33,764 nt of DNA from Mesorhizobium kowhaii (GCF_003253745.1 NZ_MZXV01000069.1:1-33764), one strand, 5' to 3'; shown: positions 8,234 to 16,870, numbered from the stretch's first letter. Notes: a model not told the origin generated them from the letters alone. A program made the numbers and translations.

Positions 8234-8454
8234 CGGCCCGCCTCCGAATCAAATCATTTGCCCCGTGAGAAAAGGGGTATCCGCTGGCGAGAATCCTGAA
8301 CAACCGTCATTTCTTGTAGCTAGTTTCTTGGGAGTCTGGAATCGCAGCGGTTGCATTAGCGTGCAACCAGATATGCTTTCGGCGGCAAGTTTTGGCCAAG
8401 TCAAAACGATAAGCCATGACTGCGCGAACCGTGTATTAGATGCAGAAGATGCGC
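8234..8454 (-). promoter_or_regulatory. Upstream region of rem with a perfect dyad
   Basis: A 221-base gap between the transglycosylase stop and rem. It contains a perfect inverted repeat, GGTTGCA (8349-8355), six-base spacer, TGCAACC (8362-8368). A smaller CCCC...GGGG pair lies near 8264-8278. In Sinorhizobium rem is transcribed from its own promoter under the LuxR-type pair VisN/VisR. The dyad is therefore a candidate operator, but a weak terminator for the preceding operon is also possible, since no T tract is present. I do not assign -35/-10 boxes. Confidence 0.4.
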
Positions 8455-9045
8455 TTACGGGTTGCAGAAGCCGCGGGCGTTCGCGGTCCATTTCCCAAAG
8501 CCGGTGGCGACCATGTTGGCAATGACACGGCAGACATAGATCTTCTGTGCCGGATCGTTGTCGGGGCCGGCATGATAGCGGGCGACAGCCATCGACCAGG
8601 TCTCGTGACGGGCATGGAGACTGGCCAGGAAGCGCGCCGCATAGTCGACGTTCTGACGCGGATCGAGCATGTCCTCGACGCTGCGAAAATGCGACGCGTG
8701 GTAGTGATGGTTGATCTGCATGCAGCCCAGATCGATCAGCGTCTTGCCCTCGCGCCTGGCATTGGCGAAGGCTGCGAGGGCCTCGGTCCGGCTTCTCGGG
8801 AAGACCGCTTTTCCTTCTATATTCAAGGCGTTAGGCTGAAGGCTGCCCTTGTTTCCGGTTTCCGTCAGGCCCACGGCATAGAGGATGCCGGCGGGCACGC
8901 CATAGCGGTCGGCGGCACGCAGGATCTCCGGCTCGCAAGGGTTGGTGGCGGCAACGGCAGCGTTCGCGATGCTAGATAAACATATCGTCGCCAGCGCGCT
9001 CGCGAGAAGCTGAAATGCCGCGGCCGTAGTCCTGCGCGTCATCAT
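8455..9045 (-). CDS. Periplasmic lytic transglycosylase (SLT domain), flagellar cluster
   Basis: A 196-residue exported protein. Residues 1-33 form a signal peptide (RR, hydrophobic core, ANAAVAA). The SLT domain follows: candidate catalytic E62 in GLTETGN, then LIDLGCMQINHHYH, then the segment VDYAARFLASLHARH-TWSMAVARYHAG. It likely cleaves peptidoglycan to let the rod through, like SltF of Rhodobacter. No FlgJ is present in the window. The start at 9045 (MM, AGGAAA upstream) is chosen over 9171 because it gives the signal peptide. It still overlaps the end of fliK by 74 bases. Confidence 0.88.
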   Translation of the reverse strand: MMTRRTTAAAFQLLASALATICLSSIANAAVAATNPCEPEILRAADRYGVPAGILYAVGLTETGNKGSLQPNALNIEGKAVFPRSRTEALAAFANARREGKTLIDLGCMQINHHYHASHFRSVEDMLDPRQNVDYAARFLASLHARHETWSMAVARYHAGPDNDPAQKIYVCRVIANMVATGFGKWTANARGFCNP

Positions 9046-10378
9046 TGCGGTTTCCTGCGGATTGCCGACCCGGTTGCTGACCACCCGCTCCACCATTGCC
9101 GCCGCCCGGGTTTCCAGGTTGGAAGGATGACGGATCGCGGCCTGCCGCCGCCGGCAAGGGGGCGCTTGCATCGGTACGGGTTGCGGCAGGAACTGCTACC
9201 GAAGGTTGTAGGATCGTGACCTTGTCAACCTCGAAACCGAGCCCGCGCAGCGATTTGACGATGGCCTCGCTGTCGGCGGACAACCGACGATAAGCGTCAT
9301 GTGTTTCGGGCTTCAGTTCAATCGAAAGTTGTTCTCCGGAGAGGCGAAGGTTGGCCGTCACCATGCCGAGCTCGGCGGGGTGAAGTTCGATCTTCAACAC
9401 ATGTGTCGGAACGGCAACAGGGCTGGCCAACTGGGTGGCCGCGGATGAGGCCGAAAGGGCCTTTTGCGGGCCGCCATCGGCGGCTATGGCATTGACCACA
9501 TTGAGGGCTGCTTGGCTGATGGGACTTTGCGGTGGCGCCGGGAAGCTCTGTTCGGACACCACGTCGATGCGGGCGGCGGACAAGGACTGTTTTCCCGCTT
9601 CGGGCCGTAACGAGGACTGGACATCCGCGATGCTTTTCATCGCCGGCGCGGCATGTTTCGATTGCACGCCGGGTACATCGGCGGTTGTGGCGTCCGGCAG
9701 CTTCTGGGCCGCCACGATGGTGTCGCGTTTCGGCGCGCTGGAGGCAATGCCGGCAGCGCTCGGCGGCTGGCCGTCAAGCTCGGTCAAAGGCCCGTCGACG
9801 ATCGACACCTGCTCCGGCTTCGACTTGGTTTCGAGGACTTCGTTTCCGGCCGTGGATTTCGACCGGTAGGTCTTTGGCAGCGGAGTCTGCCCGTCGAGCG
9901 CCGGGTCCGGCGGGCCCTCGCCGGCAGCCGCATCGCGCCCGGCTGCCTTGGCCGATGTCGAGAAATGGCGCAGGTCATGAAATGCGATCAGCAGCGGCAG
10001 GTGGTCCTGAAGCGGCACGGCATCCGCGTCCGGCGCCGTCTCTTCGGCGTCGGCATCGTCCTTGTGCGACTTTGCTTCCAGGTCGTCCTTGCCGATTTTC
10101 ACGGTCGGCACCTTGGCCGTGACGATCTTTCCGGGATCGGCCGATGCCGGCTCGGCCTTGCCGCCATGCCCGGCAAGGCCGGCGGCGAGCTTGCCCCAGC
10201 GCTGCTCGCGCGATCCCGTTTCGGTCGTCGGCTGCCGTTCCGGGCGGGCCGGACTGGCCTCGCCGTGCAGCATTTTGCTAAAACCTGCGTTGTCCTTCTT
10301 GCCATTCGCGGCCGGTTGCTCCGGCGTGGCGCGCGCGGTGGCAAATCCTGGCAAGGCCGAGCCGAGGCTGGTGGTCAT
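8972..10378 (-). CDS. fliK: Flagellar hook-length control protein FliK (formerly MotD)
   Basis: A 468-residue secreted ruler protein that sets hook length and switches export specificity. The first 300 residues are low-complexity, Ala/Pro/Lys-rich and poorly conserved, as in the family. Residues about 325-390 carry the conserved Flg_hook domain (VLKIELHPAELGMVTANLRL, then LSIELKPETHDAYRRL). The tail is Gly/Asn-rich. In Sinorhizobium the gene at this place was first named motD and later shown to be fliK. Its start overlaps the motC stop by four bases (ATGA). Confidence 0.9.
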   Translation of the reverse strand: MTTSLGSALPGFATARATPEQPAANGKKDNAGFSKMLHGEASPARPERQPTTETGSREQRWGKLAAGLAGHGGKAEPASADPGKIVTAKVPTVKIGKDDLEAKSHKDDADAEETAPDADAVPLQDHLPLLIAFHDLRHFSTSAKAAGRDAAAGEGPPDPALDGQTPLPKTYRSKSTAGNEVLETKSKPEQVSIVDGPLTELDGQPPSAAGIASSAPKRDTIVAAQKLPDATTADVPGVQSKHAAPAMKSIADVQSSLRPEAGKQSLSAARIDVVSEQSFPAPPQSPISQAALNVVNAIAADGGPQKALSASSAATQLASPVAVPTHVLKIELHPAELGMVTANLRLSGEQLSIELKPETHDAYRRLSADSEAIVKSLRGLGFEVDKVTILQPSVAVPAATRTDASAPLPAAAGRDPSSFQPGNPGGGNGGAGGQQPGRQSAGNRNDDAQDYGRGISASRERAGDDMFI

Positions 10379-11757
10379 TTGGGGGCGGCTCCAAGCATCT
10401 GGTCGATCAGGTCGAGCTGTCGACGTGTTTTGGTCATGGCGGCGTCGGTCGGATCGGCGGGCTCGGGACTGGCTGCGGGCAATGGTGCCGAAGCCTGCAC
10501 GACAGTCGCCGCATCGGCTGGCGCAGCCGCAACCGCCGGCGTTTCCGGAGCACTGGTAGCTGGTCCGCCGGAGGCAGAAGTGACGGCAGGGTGCTCCGCG
10601 ATGGCGCCTTCGACGGGTGGCAGTCCGCTGGCGTCGGCGCCTTGCGCCGCGACGGTTTCGGGCGCTGGAGGCTGCTTGACCGCAACAGGAGCCGGCTTTT
10701 CCTCGGGGAGGGGGGCGGGCGGCGCGACGACTTCGCCGGCAATGGCCTGAGCGGCGTCGAGCAAGGCGCGGTCGCCTTCCGACAGCCTGCTGCGGTCGAT
10801 CTTGCCGAGCTTGGCGCGCACGTCCTCGATGGTGCCCGAGGTGACGGTGGAAAGACTGGCGTAAAGCAGGGCGCGCGGATCGTCCTGGTTGGTGTTGCCG
10901 TCGCGGCCCTGCTCAGCCCGCGCCGAAGCGAAGGCCGACAGGTCGTTCAGGCCGTCGATCGCGGCACGGCGGGCGATGCGCAGATAGATCACCTTCTCGC
11001 GCTCGGAATCCATCATCGAGGTGATGTCGGCCAGCTTGTCCTGGCTGATCGACATATGCAGCGCGATGACGCCGGAGACGAAGGAGTCGGCGAACTGGCT
11101 GGCATAGGGCGAATAGAGGTAGCGCTCGACATACTGGGTTGACGCAAGCGCGAAGCGTGCCGCGTCACCCTGCGCGACGGCAATGCCGACCGAACGGCGC
11201 AGTGCTGCTTCCTCGACCAGCGTGCCGGGGCTGAGCAATCTTGCCTCGTCGAGCAACCCGAGCGCCGCCGCCGGCTGGTCGCCGGCAAGCAGCGAGCCTT
11301 TGACCAGGGCAAGGAAGGCACCGAGATCGGGGGGCAGCGTCATCGGATCGATCGGCTTCAACGCTTCGATCGCCTCGCCGGGCCGGCCGCTGAGATAGTC
11401 GATCACACCGTTGGCCACGGCAAGGCTTTGCGGGTCCGTCGTGGCGCGCGACGTGGCGGCCTCGACAGTCACCGGGTTGCCGCCGCTCATGCCGTAGACA
11501 AGCAGGGCGCGAAAGTTCTTGGGATCCTTGAAATCCTCGGCGTCCGCCGCGCGCAGGCGCGCATCCACCATCTCGAGCAGCTTGGCCTGCATCGGCAGGG
11601 CGGCATGATCGCCGGCGGCGATGCGGTCCTGGATGAGCTGCAGCGAGCGCACCAGCTGATACGGCTGCAGCGCGTCCTGGGCGAAGCCGGCTGACGGATA
11701 TCCGCCGGCCAGCAGCAACAGGCCAATCAACCGGCTGGTGACGGCCGCTCGCCTCAT
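10375..11757 (-). CDS. motC: Periplasmic motility protein MotC
   Basis: A 460-residue protein exported by an N-terminal signal peptide (RLIGLLLLAGGYPSAGFA, about residues 9-26). MotC is specific to rhizobia and relatives; it acts in the periplasm with the MotB stator and needs MotE as chaperone. The body is alpha-helical with TPR-like segments (for example GDQPAAALGLLDEARLLSPG). The last 120 residues are Pro/Ala-rich. The start at 11757 is preferred to 11931 because it gives the signal peptide and an ATGA overlap with the motB stop. Confidence 0.92.
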   Translation of the reverse strand: MRRAAVTSRLIGLLLLAGGYPSAGFAQDALQPYQLVRSLQLIQDRIAAGDHAALPMQAKLLEMVDARLRAADAEDFKDPKNFRALLVYGMSGGNPVTVEAATSRATTDPQSLAVANGVIDYLSGRPGEAIEALKPIDPMTLPPDLGAFLALVKGSLLAGDQPAAALGLLDEARLLSPGTLVEEAALRRSVGIAVAQGDAARFALASTQYVERYLYSPYASQFADSFVSGVIALHMSISQDKLADITSMMDSEREKVIYLRIARRAAIDGLNDLSAFASARAEQGRDGNTNQDDPRALLYASLSTVTSGTIEDVRAKLGKIDRSRLSEGDRALLDAAQAIAGEVVAPPAPLPEEKPAPVAVKQPPAPETVAAQGADASGLPPVEGAIAEHPAVTSASGGPATSAPETPAVAAAPADAATVVQASAPLPAASPEPADPTDAAMTKTRRQLDLIDQMLGAAPK

Positions 11758-13109
11758 CCGCCGGTCGCCATCAGGATCTCGATGCGGCGGTTCGCAGCCG
11801 CCAACGGATCGGCCGGGTCCTTCGGCTGACGGTCGGCGAAGCCGGCGACCTCGGTGATGCGGCGTTCGTCGACGCCACCGCGCACGAGCATGTAGTAGGC
11901 CGAATGCGCGCGCGCCGTCGACAGCCGCCAATTGTCGTAGCTGTCGCTGCGGAACGGCCGTGCGTCGGTGTGGCCGTTGATGCTGATGGTGCCCTTCTGA
12001 CTGTTGACGATGCGGCCGATCTTCTCCATCGCCAGCACCAGTTCGCGGCGCGGCAGCGCCGAGCCGACCTCGAACATGCCGAAGTCGAGCTGGTCGGTGA
12101 TCGAGATGACGACGCCCTTGTCGGTGGCTTCCACCGAGACGCCGTCATGCAGCTTGTCACCCGGCTTGAAGGCATCGGCCAACTGCCGCTTGACGTCGGC
12201 CGCGGCCTTGACGGCGGCGGCGGTCGGCGCCTTCTCCCCGGTGTCGGGCTTGGCGGCCTCTTGCGCCTTGGCCTCGGCCTTGGCTGCGTCCGCGGCTTTG
12301 GTCTCGCCCGGCTTGGTCTCGCCTGGCTTGGCGTCATTAGCCTTGGCTATTGCCGTGGCGGGGTTCGTGGCTTGCTTGCCGGTCGCGTCCTTTGCCAGAG
12401 GCTCGAGCGGTGCGGCCGCGACGGGCGGCACGGCCTTGACCTTGAGCACTTGCATCTCGGCGACCTTGTCACCGGGCTTGACCGGATCACCCTCGATTTT
12501 GGCACGCTGGGCACTGGCTTCGGCGCCGGGCGCCGCCACTTGCTGCGACCAGAAATCCGGCTCGAAGGGATCGCGATAGGAAGCGCCACCGGAGGCGCCC
12601 GTCGCCGGGCCGGCGGCCTGCGCGCCGCCATCGCCCTTCTGGCTGACATTCTGCATGACGCCGGTGTCGGTGGCGATTTCCGAAAGCACCGCGTAGGGGT
12701 CGGCGAACAGATGCTCGTCGGAGTGTTCCGCCTGCGGGAGTTCCTGCTTGTCCTGTTTGCGGTCCGCCGAGCCATCACCGTCCTGGCCGGCCTTGTTGGT
12801 CGCCTTCTGCGGATTGTCGGCCGTCGTCCCGATCGCGCGCGGACCGTCGCCGAGATCCTCCAGACCCTTGCGGCTCGAATTGCGGTCGACCAGCTTGACC
12901 GGGTTGAAATAGCTGGCGACGGCCGCCTTGGTCTGTTCGTTGGCGGCATTGATCAGCCACATGACCAGGAAGAAGCACATCATCGCCGTCATGAAGTCGG
13001 CGAAGGCGATCTTCCAGACGCCGCCATGATGGGCATCGTCATGGTCGTCGTGACCACGACGAACGATGATGATCTCCTGGTGAACCTGTCCGGCGTCGGC
13101 GACGCTCAT
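11754..13109 (-). CDS. motB: Stator protein MotB with long Ala/Lys-rich linker
   Basis: A 451-residue inner-membrane stator subunit. The single membrane helix (about 36-55, AFADFMTAMMCFFLVMWLIN) contains the proton-carrying aspartate D38. The C-terminal OmpA/MotB peptidoglycan-binding domain occupies about 320-451 (SINGHTDARPF, NWRLSTARAHSAYYML). Between them lies a 230-residue charged, low-complexity linker with a KPGET-KPGET tandem. Enteric MotB is about 308 residues. The start at 13109 (MSVADAGQ) rather than 13139 gives an ATGA overlap with the upstream stop. A His/Asp-rich stretch (20-28) precedes the helix. Confidence 0.94.
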   Translation of the reverse strand: MSVADAGQVHQEIIIVRRGHDDHDDAHHGGVWKIAFADFMTAMMCFFLVMWLINAANEQTKAAVASYFNPVKLVDRNSSRKGLEDLGDGPRAIGTTADNPQKATNKAGQDGDGSADRKQDKQELPQAEHSDEHLFADPYAVLSEIATDTGVMQNVSQKGDGGAQAAGPATGASGGASYRDPFEPDFWSQQVAAPGAEASAQRAKIEGDPVKPGDKVAEMQVLKVKAVPPVAAAPLEPLAKDATGKQATNPATAIAKANDAKPGETKPGETKAADAAKAEAKAQEAAKPDTGEKAPTAAAVKAAADVKRQLADAFKPGDKLHDGVSVEATDKGVVISITDQLDFGMFEVGSALPRRELVLAMEKIGRIVNSQKGTISINGHTDARPFRSDSYDNWRLSTARAHSAYYMLVRGGVDERRITEVAGFADRQPKDPADPLAAANRRIEILMATGG

Positions 13110-13732
13110 GCCAGAACCTCGGAAAGGGTCGTCGACCATTCGGCCATGCGTGTCTCGAACACCGCCTCGTCGATGGCGACCGTGAGGTCGAAGCCTGGTG
13201 TCTCGATGAAGTCGAGATTGGCGGCGCGGGGTCCGAGCGATGCCTTCAGTGTTTCGAACAGCGAAAGCGGCCCGCGCACGGTGATGCGCACCGCTTCGGC
13301 ATCGCCGACCGCTTCGCGTATCGCGCCGGCAAGCGCCTCGATCGAGCGTTTCTGCAGATCGTCGCTGACGATGCCGCCGATCATGCGGGCGACGGTGGCC
13401 GCGACCAGTGCGGTCACGCGCGCCTCCATGGCATCGATGCGCAACGAGACCGCCTTGCCGACATCGTCGCCGAGGCTTTCGAGGAATACCCTTGCTTCCT
13501 CGGCATTGGCCTGGCGTTCGGCCTCGAGCGCGGCTTCATGGGCAATCGACAGGCGTGCCTCTAGCGCCGCCTCAGCCTGGGCAACCGCTTCCGCGATCAG
13601 CGTGCCGATATCGGCTTGCGGCGCCGGCGTCTCGGGTTTGCGTTCGGGATCGGCCGTGGGCCGGGGCTGGCCGGCACGTTGCGTGCGGGTTCCGAAATCA
13701 GGCAGAAGGTCGAAAAGGGCTACGGAGGGCAT
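13106..13732 (-). CDS. FliH-like flagellar protein (putative ATPase stator/negative regulator)
   Basis: A 208-residue soluble protein between fliF and motB. Residues about 40-110 are strongly helical and charged (EAVAQAEAALEARLSIAHEA), typical of the FliH/HrpE/V-ATPase subunit E coiled coil. The C-terminal half is alpha/beta (AVRITVRGPLSLFETLKASL). Position and architecture fit FliH, which holds the FliI ATPase at the export gate; no other fliH is in the window. The sequence is too divergent for certainty and many annotations would call it hypothetical. It starts three bases after fliF and overlaps motB by four. Confidence 0.6.
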   Translation of the reverse strand: MPSVALFDLLPDFGTRTQRAGQPRPTADPERKPETPAPQADIGTLIAEAVAQAEAALEARLSIAHEAALEAERQANAEEARVFLESLGDDVGKAVSLRIDAMEARVTALVAATVARMIGGIVSDDLQKRSIEALAGAIREAVGDAEAVRITVRGPLSLFETLKASLGPRAANLDFIETPGFDLTVAIDEAVFETRMAEWSTTLSEVLA

Positions 13733-13735
13733 GGC

Positions 13736-15382
13736 TTACACCGCGACTTCCTGGGCGGCCCATTTGCGCAGGATCTGCGCGGTGCGTTCCTCGTTGAGGT
13801 CGACCATTCGGGCAAGCCGATCCTGCGGCGCCGGCCTGATCTTCTGGCGAAGATCGTCGAGCGGTGTGGGTCTTGGGCGTGAACCGGGCAGGGCGCCGAC
13901 GGCAGCGCTTTCGGCGTTGGCGCTTGCTTCCGGTGTCGGCAGCGAGCGCTGGACTTCATCGTAGCTGGGGCCCGACAGGGCTGGCGTCGCCTTTGCCGTC
14001 AGCGCCGCCGCCATCGGCCTCAGGCCGAAGAAGGCGACCAGGAACACCACGACGATGAAGGCGCCGGCGTTGATCAGCGTGCCGGCATGCTGGCCGATGG
14101 AATCGAGCATTCCAGCCTGCGGGATCGCCTCGCCGTCCAGCCCGTCAATGAACTCGACCGCCGAGACGTCGATGACGTCGCCGCGCTTGTCGTCGAAGCC
14201 GGTGGCCGAGGTCACCATCTTCTGGATCTCGGCGACGCGCTTGGCAATCTGCTCCGGCGTGGCGTCCTTGCCGAGAATGGTCATCAGCCGTTGCTGGTTG
14301 ACGACCACGGCAATCGACATCTTGGTGACGGTGTAGCCGTTGGAAACGGTGGCGATCTTCTTCGAATTGATTTCGTAATTGGTGATCTCTTCCTTGCGGT
14401 CGTTCTGCGAGGAGGATTGCGGACCGTCGGTGGCGGTTGCCTGGGTCTCGGGCAGGTTCTGCTCGACGCTGGCCGGGGTCGAGGCCTGCTTCTGGTTGTT
14501 GTTTTCGTTGGCGCGCACCGACTGCACCGAGCGCTCGACGCGCGAATTCGGATCGAAAATGGTTTCTTCCGTCTGGCGGGTGTCGGTGTTGACCTCGGCC
14601 TTGACGCTGGCGCGGAAGTTGTCGGGGCCGAGATAGGCCGTCAGCGCACGGCGGATGTTGTCGCCGATCTGCGCCTCGACGGTCTGCTCGACGCCGAGCG
14701 TGCGGGCGGCGCTGGTGTTGGAAGGATCATCGCCCGCAGCCAGCAGATTGCCGCTGGAATCGAGCACCGTCACCTTGTCGGCCGACAGGCCGGGAACGGC
14801 GGCGGCGACGAGATGGCGGATCGACATGGCGCTCTTCTCGGCGTCGATGCCGGTATAGCGGATGACCACCGAGGCGGAGGGCTGCTGTTCGTCGCGGCGG
14901 AAATTGGCGCGTTCGGACATGACGATGTGGACGCGCGCCGCCTTGATGCCTGAAATCGACTGGATGGTGCGGGCGATCTCGCCTTCCAGTGCGCGCACGC
15001 GGGTGATCTGCTGCATGAAGGAGGTGAGGCCGAGCGAGCCGACATTGTCGAACAATTCGTAGCCGGCATTGGCACTGGTCGGCAGGCCCTTTTCGGCAAG
15101 CAGCATGCGCGCTTGCGCGGTGGTGCCGGCCGGCACCAGCACCGAGGTTCCGTCGGCGCCGACATCGAAGCCGATGCCGGCTTCGCCCAGCACCAGGCCG
15201 ATCTGGTTCACGTCGGCGCGGTCGAGCCCGACATAGAGCGTGTCGTAGGCGGGACGGTTGAGATAGACCGAGGCGATGCCGATGACGCCCATCACCAGAA
15301 CGGCGATGCCAGCCAGTATGGCAAGGCGCTTCACGCCAAAGCCGCGAAGATTCGAGATGATGCTCTGGATCTGTTCCGGCAC
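13736..15382 (-). CDS. fliF: Flagellar MS-ring protein FliF
   Basis: A 548-residue inner-membrane protein forming the MS ring. There is an N-terminal helix at about 17-42 (KRLAILAGIAVLVMGVIGIA). The YscJ-like domain follows with ALEGEIARTIQSISGIKAAR and VHIVMSERANFRRDEQQPSA. A second membrane helix lies near 437-460 (AGAFIVVVFLVAFFGLRPMA). The C-terminal tail DRLARMVDLNEERTAQILRK is the FliG-binding segment. It heads the fliF-fliH-motB-motC-fliK string, with its own promoter probably between 15383 and 15450. Length is normal. Confidence 0.96.
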   Translation of the reverse strand: MPEQIQSIISNLRGFGVKRLAILAGIAVLVMGVIGIASVYLNRPAYDTLYVGLDRADVNQIGLVLGEAGIGFDVGADGTSVLVPAGTTAQARMLLAEKGLPTSANAGYELFDNVGSLGLTSFMQQITRVRALEGEIARTIQSISGIKAARVHIVMSERANFRRDEQQPSASVVIRYTGIDAEKSAMSIRHLVAAAVPGLSADKVTVLDSSGNLLAAGDDPSNTSAARTLGVEQTVEAQIGDNIRRALTAYLGPDNFRASVKAEVNTDTRQTEETIFDPNSRVERSVQSVRANENNNQKQASTPASVEQNLPETQATATDGPQSSSQNDRKEEITNYEINSKKIATVSNGYTVTKMSIAVVVNQQRLMTILGKDATPEQIAKRVAEIQKMVTSATGFDDKRGDVIDVSAVEFIDGLDGEAIPQAGMLDSIGQHAGTLINAGAFIVVVFLVAFFGLRPMAAALTAKATPALSGPSYDEVQRSLPTPEASANAESAAVGALPGSRPRPTPLDDLRQKIRPAPQDRLARMVDLNEERTAQILRKWAAQEVAV

Positions 15383-15450
15383 GGTTCGACGACTCCCAGC
15401 ATGACTGTCCGCCGGAACAGTAGTCTTCGAAGCTTGTGCGAAAATGAAAT

Positions 15451-15475
15451 CGGGCCGCGCTTGCGGCGCGGCCCG
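15451..15475 (-). terminator. Rho-independent terminator after the second flagellin gene
   Basis: A perfect 10-bp GC-rich stem, CGGGCCGCGC and its complement, with a five-base loop. It lies 61 bases beyond the flagellin stop. On the minus strand it is followed by a T-rich stretch (GATTTCATTTTCG). The stem is nearly identical to the one after the other flagellin gene. Confidence 0.8.
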
Positions 15476-15535
15476 TCAATCGGAGTGCGAAAAGGAAGGC
15501 GGGATGCGAAAGGAGGGCACCGGTGGCGCCCGCGA

Positions 15536-16603
15536 CTAGCTCTTGAACAGCGACAGGATGCTCTGCGAGGCGCTGTTGGCGATCGACAGCGCCTGGATGC
15601 CGAGCTGCTGCTGAACCTGCAGCGCCTGGAGCCGTGTCGATTCCTTGTTCATATCGGCATCGACGAGCTGGCCGACACCACGGTCGATGGAGTCCATCAG
15701 GCTCTGGGTGAAGGTCTTCTGCAGGTCGATGCTGCTCTTGGCCGAGCCGAGGATGGTGGCGGAATCGGTCAACTGCGCCATGACCTTGTCGATCTTGGTC
15801 ACCATCTGCGTGATGATGTCGTCGGTTACCCCGGCCGCCGTGATGTCGAGGTTGTAGGCGGAAATATTGTCGACCTTGGCCACCACCGCTCCCGCCGCCG
15901 TCTGGCCGGCGGTGTTTGCGGCGATGTCCGTTGCTCCGCCCGCGATCGCGGTCGCATAGGCGGTGTCATACAGGGCCTGGGCGGCCCCAGTGGCATAGAT
16001 GGAGGTCTGGCGATCGAGGGTGCCGTAGTTCTTGACGCCGGTGGCAAGGCCGTAGTCGAAAAGCTTGGTGCCCTCGACATCGATGTTGATCGTCCCGATC
16101 GAGATCGCGCCGGACGAGGAACGATTGAATGAGGACACGATCTGCGAGTCGGGCTGGACGCCATCATTGGCTGCGGCGACCTGCTTGGAGGTCACCGCAA
16201 GGAAATTCGAGCCGGAGAAGGTTGCCGCATCGGCAAAGGACTTCATCTGCGCCTGAAGCGCCTTGATCTCGGTCTGGGTTTTTGCCTTGGCGGCATCCGT
16301 CTGGCCGACGGTCGAAAGCAGCTTGGTTTTGATCTGGCCGATCGTAGTCAGCACATTGTTCATGCCGGTGTAGGCGGTATCGACTTTCGAGGCGCCGAGG
16401 CCGAGTGCATCCTGTACCGTCGACAGGGCCGAGTTGTCCGAGCGCATCGTGGTTGCGATCGACCAGTAGGCGGCGTTGTCCGAGGCCTGCGAGACCCGGT
16501 AGCCCGTCGAGATGCGAGCCTGCGTCTGTTCGAGTGACTTGTTGGTGGCGCTGAGGCTTTGAAGTGCGGTTAACGCCGCGGCGTTTGTCATAATGCTCGC
16601 CAA
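15536..16603 (-). CDS. fla: Flagellin (second copy, TTG start)
   Basis: A 355-residue filament subunit. The N-terminal D0/D1 region (SLEQTQARISTGYRVSQASD, then NAAYWSIATTMRSDNSALST) and the C-terminal region (VDADMNKESTRLQALQVQQQ ... SILSLFKS) are classic rhizobial flagellin. The variable centre is longer than in the neighbouring copy. The start is TTG at 16603, preceded by AAGGAG with eight-base spacing, giving MASIMTN to match MSSIMTN of the other flagellin; an ATG at 16591 would lose these residues and sit 20 bases from the SD. Subunit naming (flaA/B/C/D) cannot be settled here. Confidence 0.94.
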   Translation of the reverse strand: MASIMTNAAALTALQSLSATNKSLEQTQARISTGYRVSQASDNAAYWSIATTMRSDNSALSTVQDALGLGASKVDTAYTGMNNVLTTIGQIKTKLLSTVGQTDAAKAKTQTEIKALQAQMKSFADAATFSGSNFLAVTSKQVAAANDGVQPDSQIVSSFNRSSSGAISIGTINIDVEGTKLFDYGLATGVKNYGTLDRQTSIYATGAAQALYDTAYATAIAGGATDIAANTAGQTAAGAVVAKVDNISAYNLDITAAGVTDDIITQMVTKIDKVMAQLTDSATILGSAKSSIDLQKTFTQSLMDSIDRGVGQLVDADMNKESTRLQALQVQQQLGIQALSIANSASQSILSLFKS

Positions 16604-16712
16604 GAAAGTCGCTCCTTCTCATAAGACGACATGTCCAGACATGCCGGATGGGCCTGTTCAACGGGTGGCATCGTGCCGGTCGGGCCGATTCGCCAAACTG
16701 TCGTAAGCTATT

Positions 16713-16765
16713 GGTTAACCATAACTAGCGCGGCATGGTTAACAGCCTGTTAAAAGCTGGCTTTT
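16713..16765 (-). promoter_or_regulatory. Cluster of palindromes upstream of the second flagellin
   Basis: Several nested dyads lie 110-162 bases upstream of the TTG start. GGTTAACC is at 16713-16720. GTTAACCAT (16714-16722) pairs with ATGGTTAAC (16735-16743). TTAACAG-C-CTGTTAA is a perfect palindrome at 16739-16753. AAAAGC-TG-GCTTTT is at 16752-16765. A similar TTAAC-centred dyad lies upstream of the other flagellin. These are candidate binding sites for Rem or another flagellar regulator; the assignment is inference. Confidence 0.45.
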
Positions 16766-16809
16766 GAGAGTTAAGAAACGAGCATTGCGCGAGGCTGGAA
16801 CAAACGCAA

Positions 16810-16838
16810 ATCGGGCCGCGCTTTTGGCGCGGCCCGAT
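16810..16838 (-). terminator. Rho-independent terminator after the first flagellin gene
   Basis: A perfect 12-bp stem, ATCGGGCCGCGC and its complement, with loop TTTTG, lies 33 bases beyond the stop. On the minus strand it is followed by TTGCGTTTGTT. The stem core is the same as in the terminator of the second flagellin gene, suggesting that gene and terminator were duplicated together. Confidence 0.82.
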
Positions 16839-16870
16839 ATTTGGTCTGAACTGTGGTTAGGCGGAGGCGA

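Noticed and set aside
11904..13964. Long plus-strand open frame (686 codons) antisense to motB and neighbours
   Set aside because: Spans three convincing minus-strand genes; no ribosome binding site or family motif.
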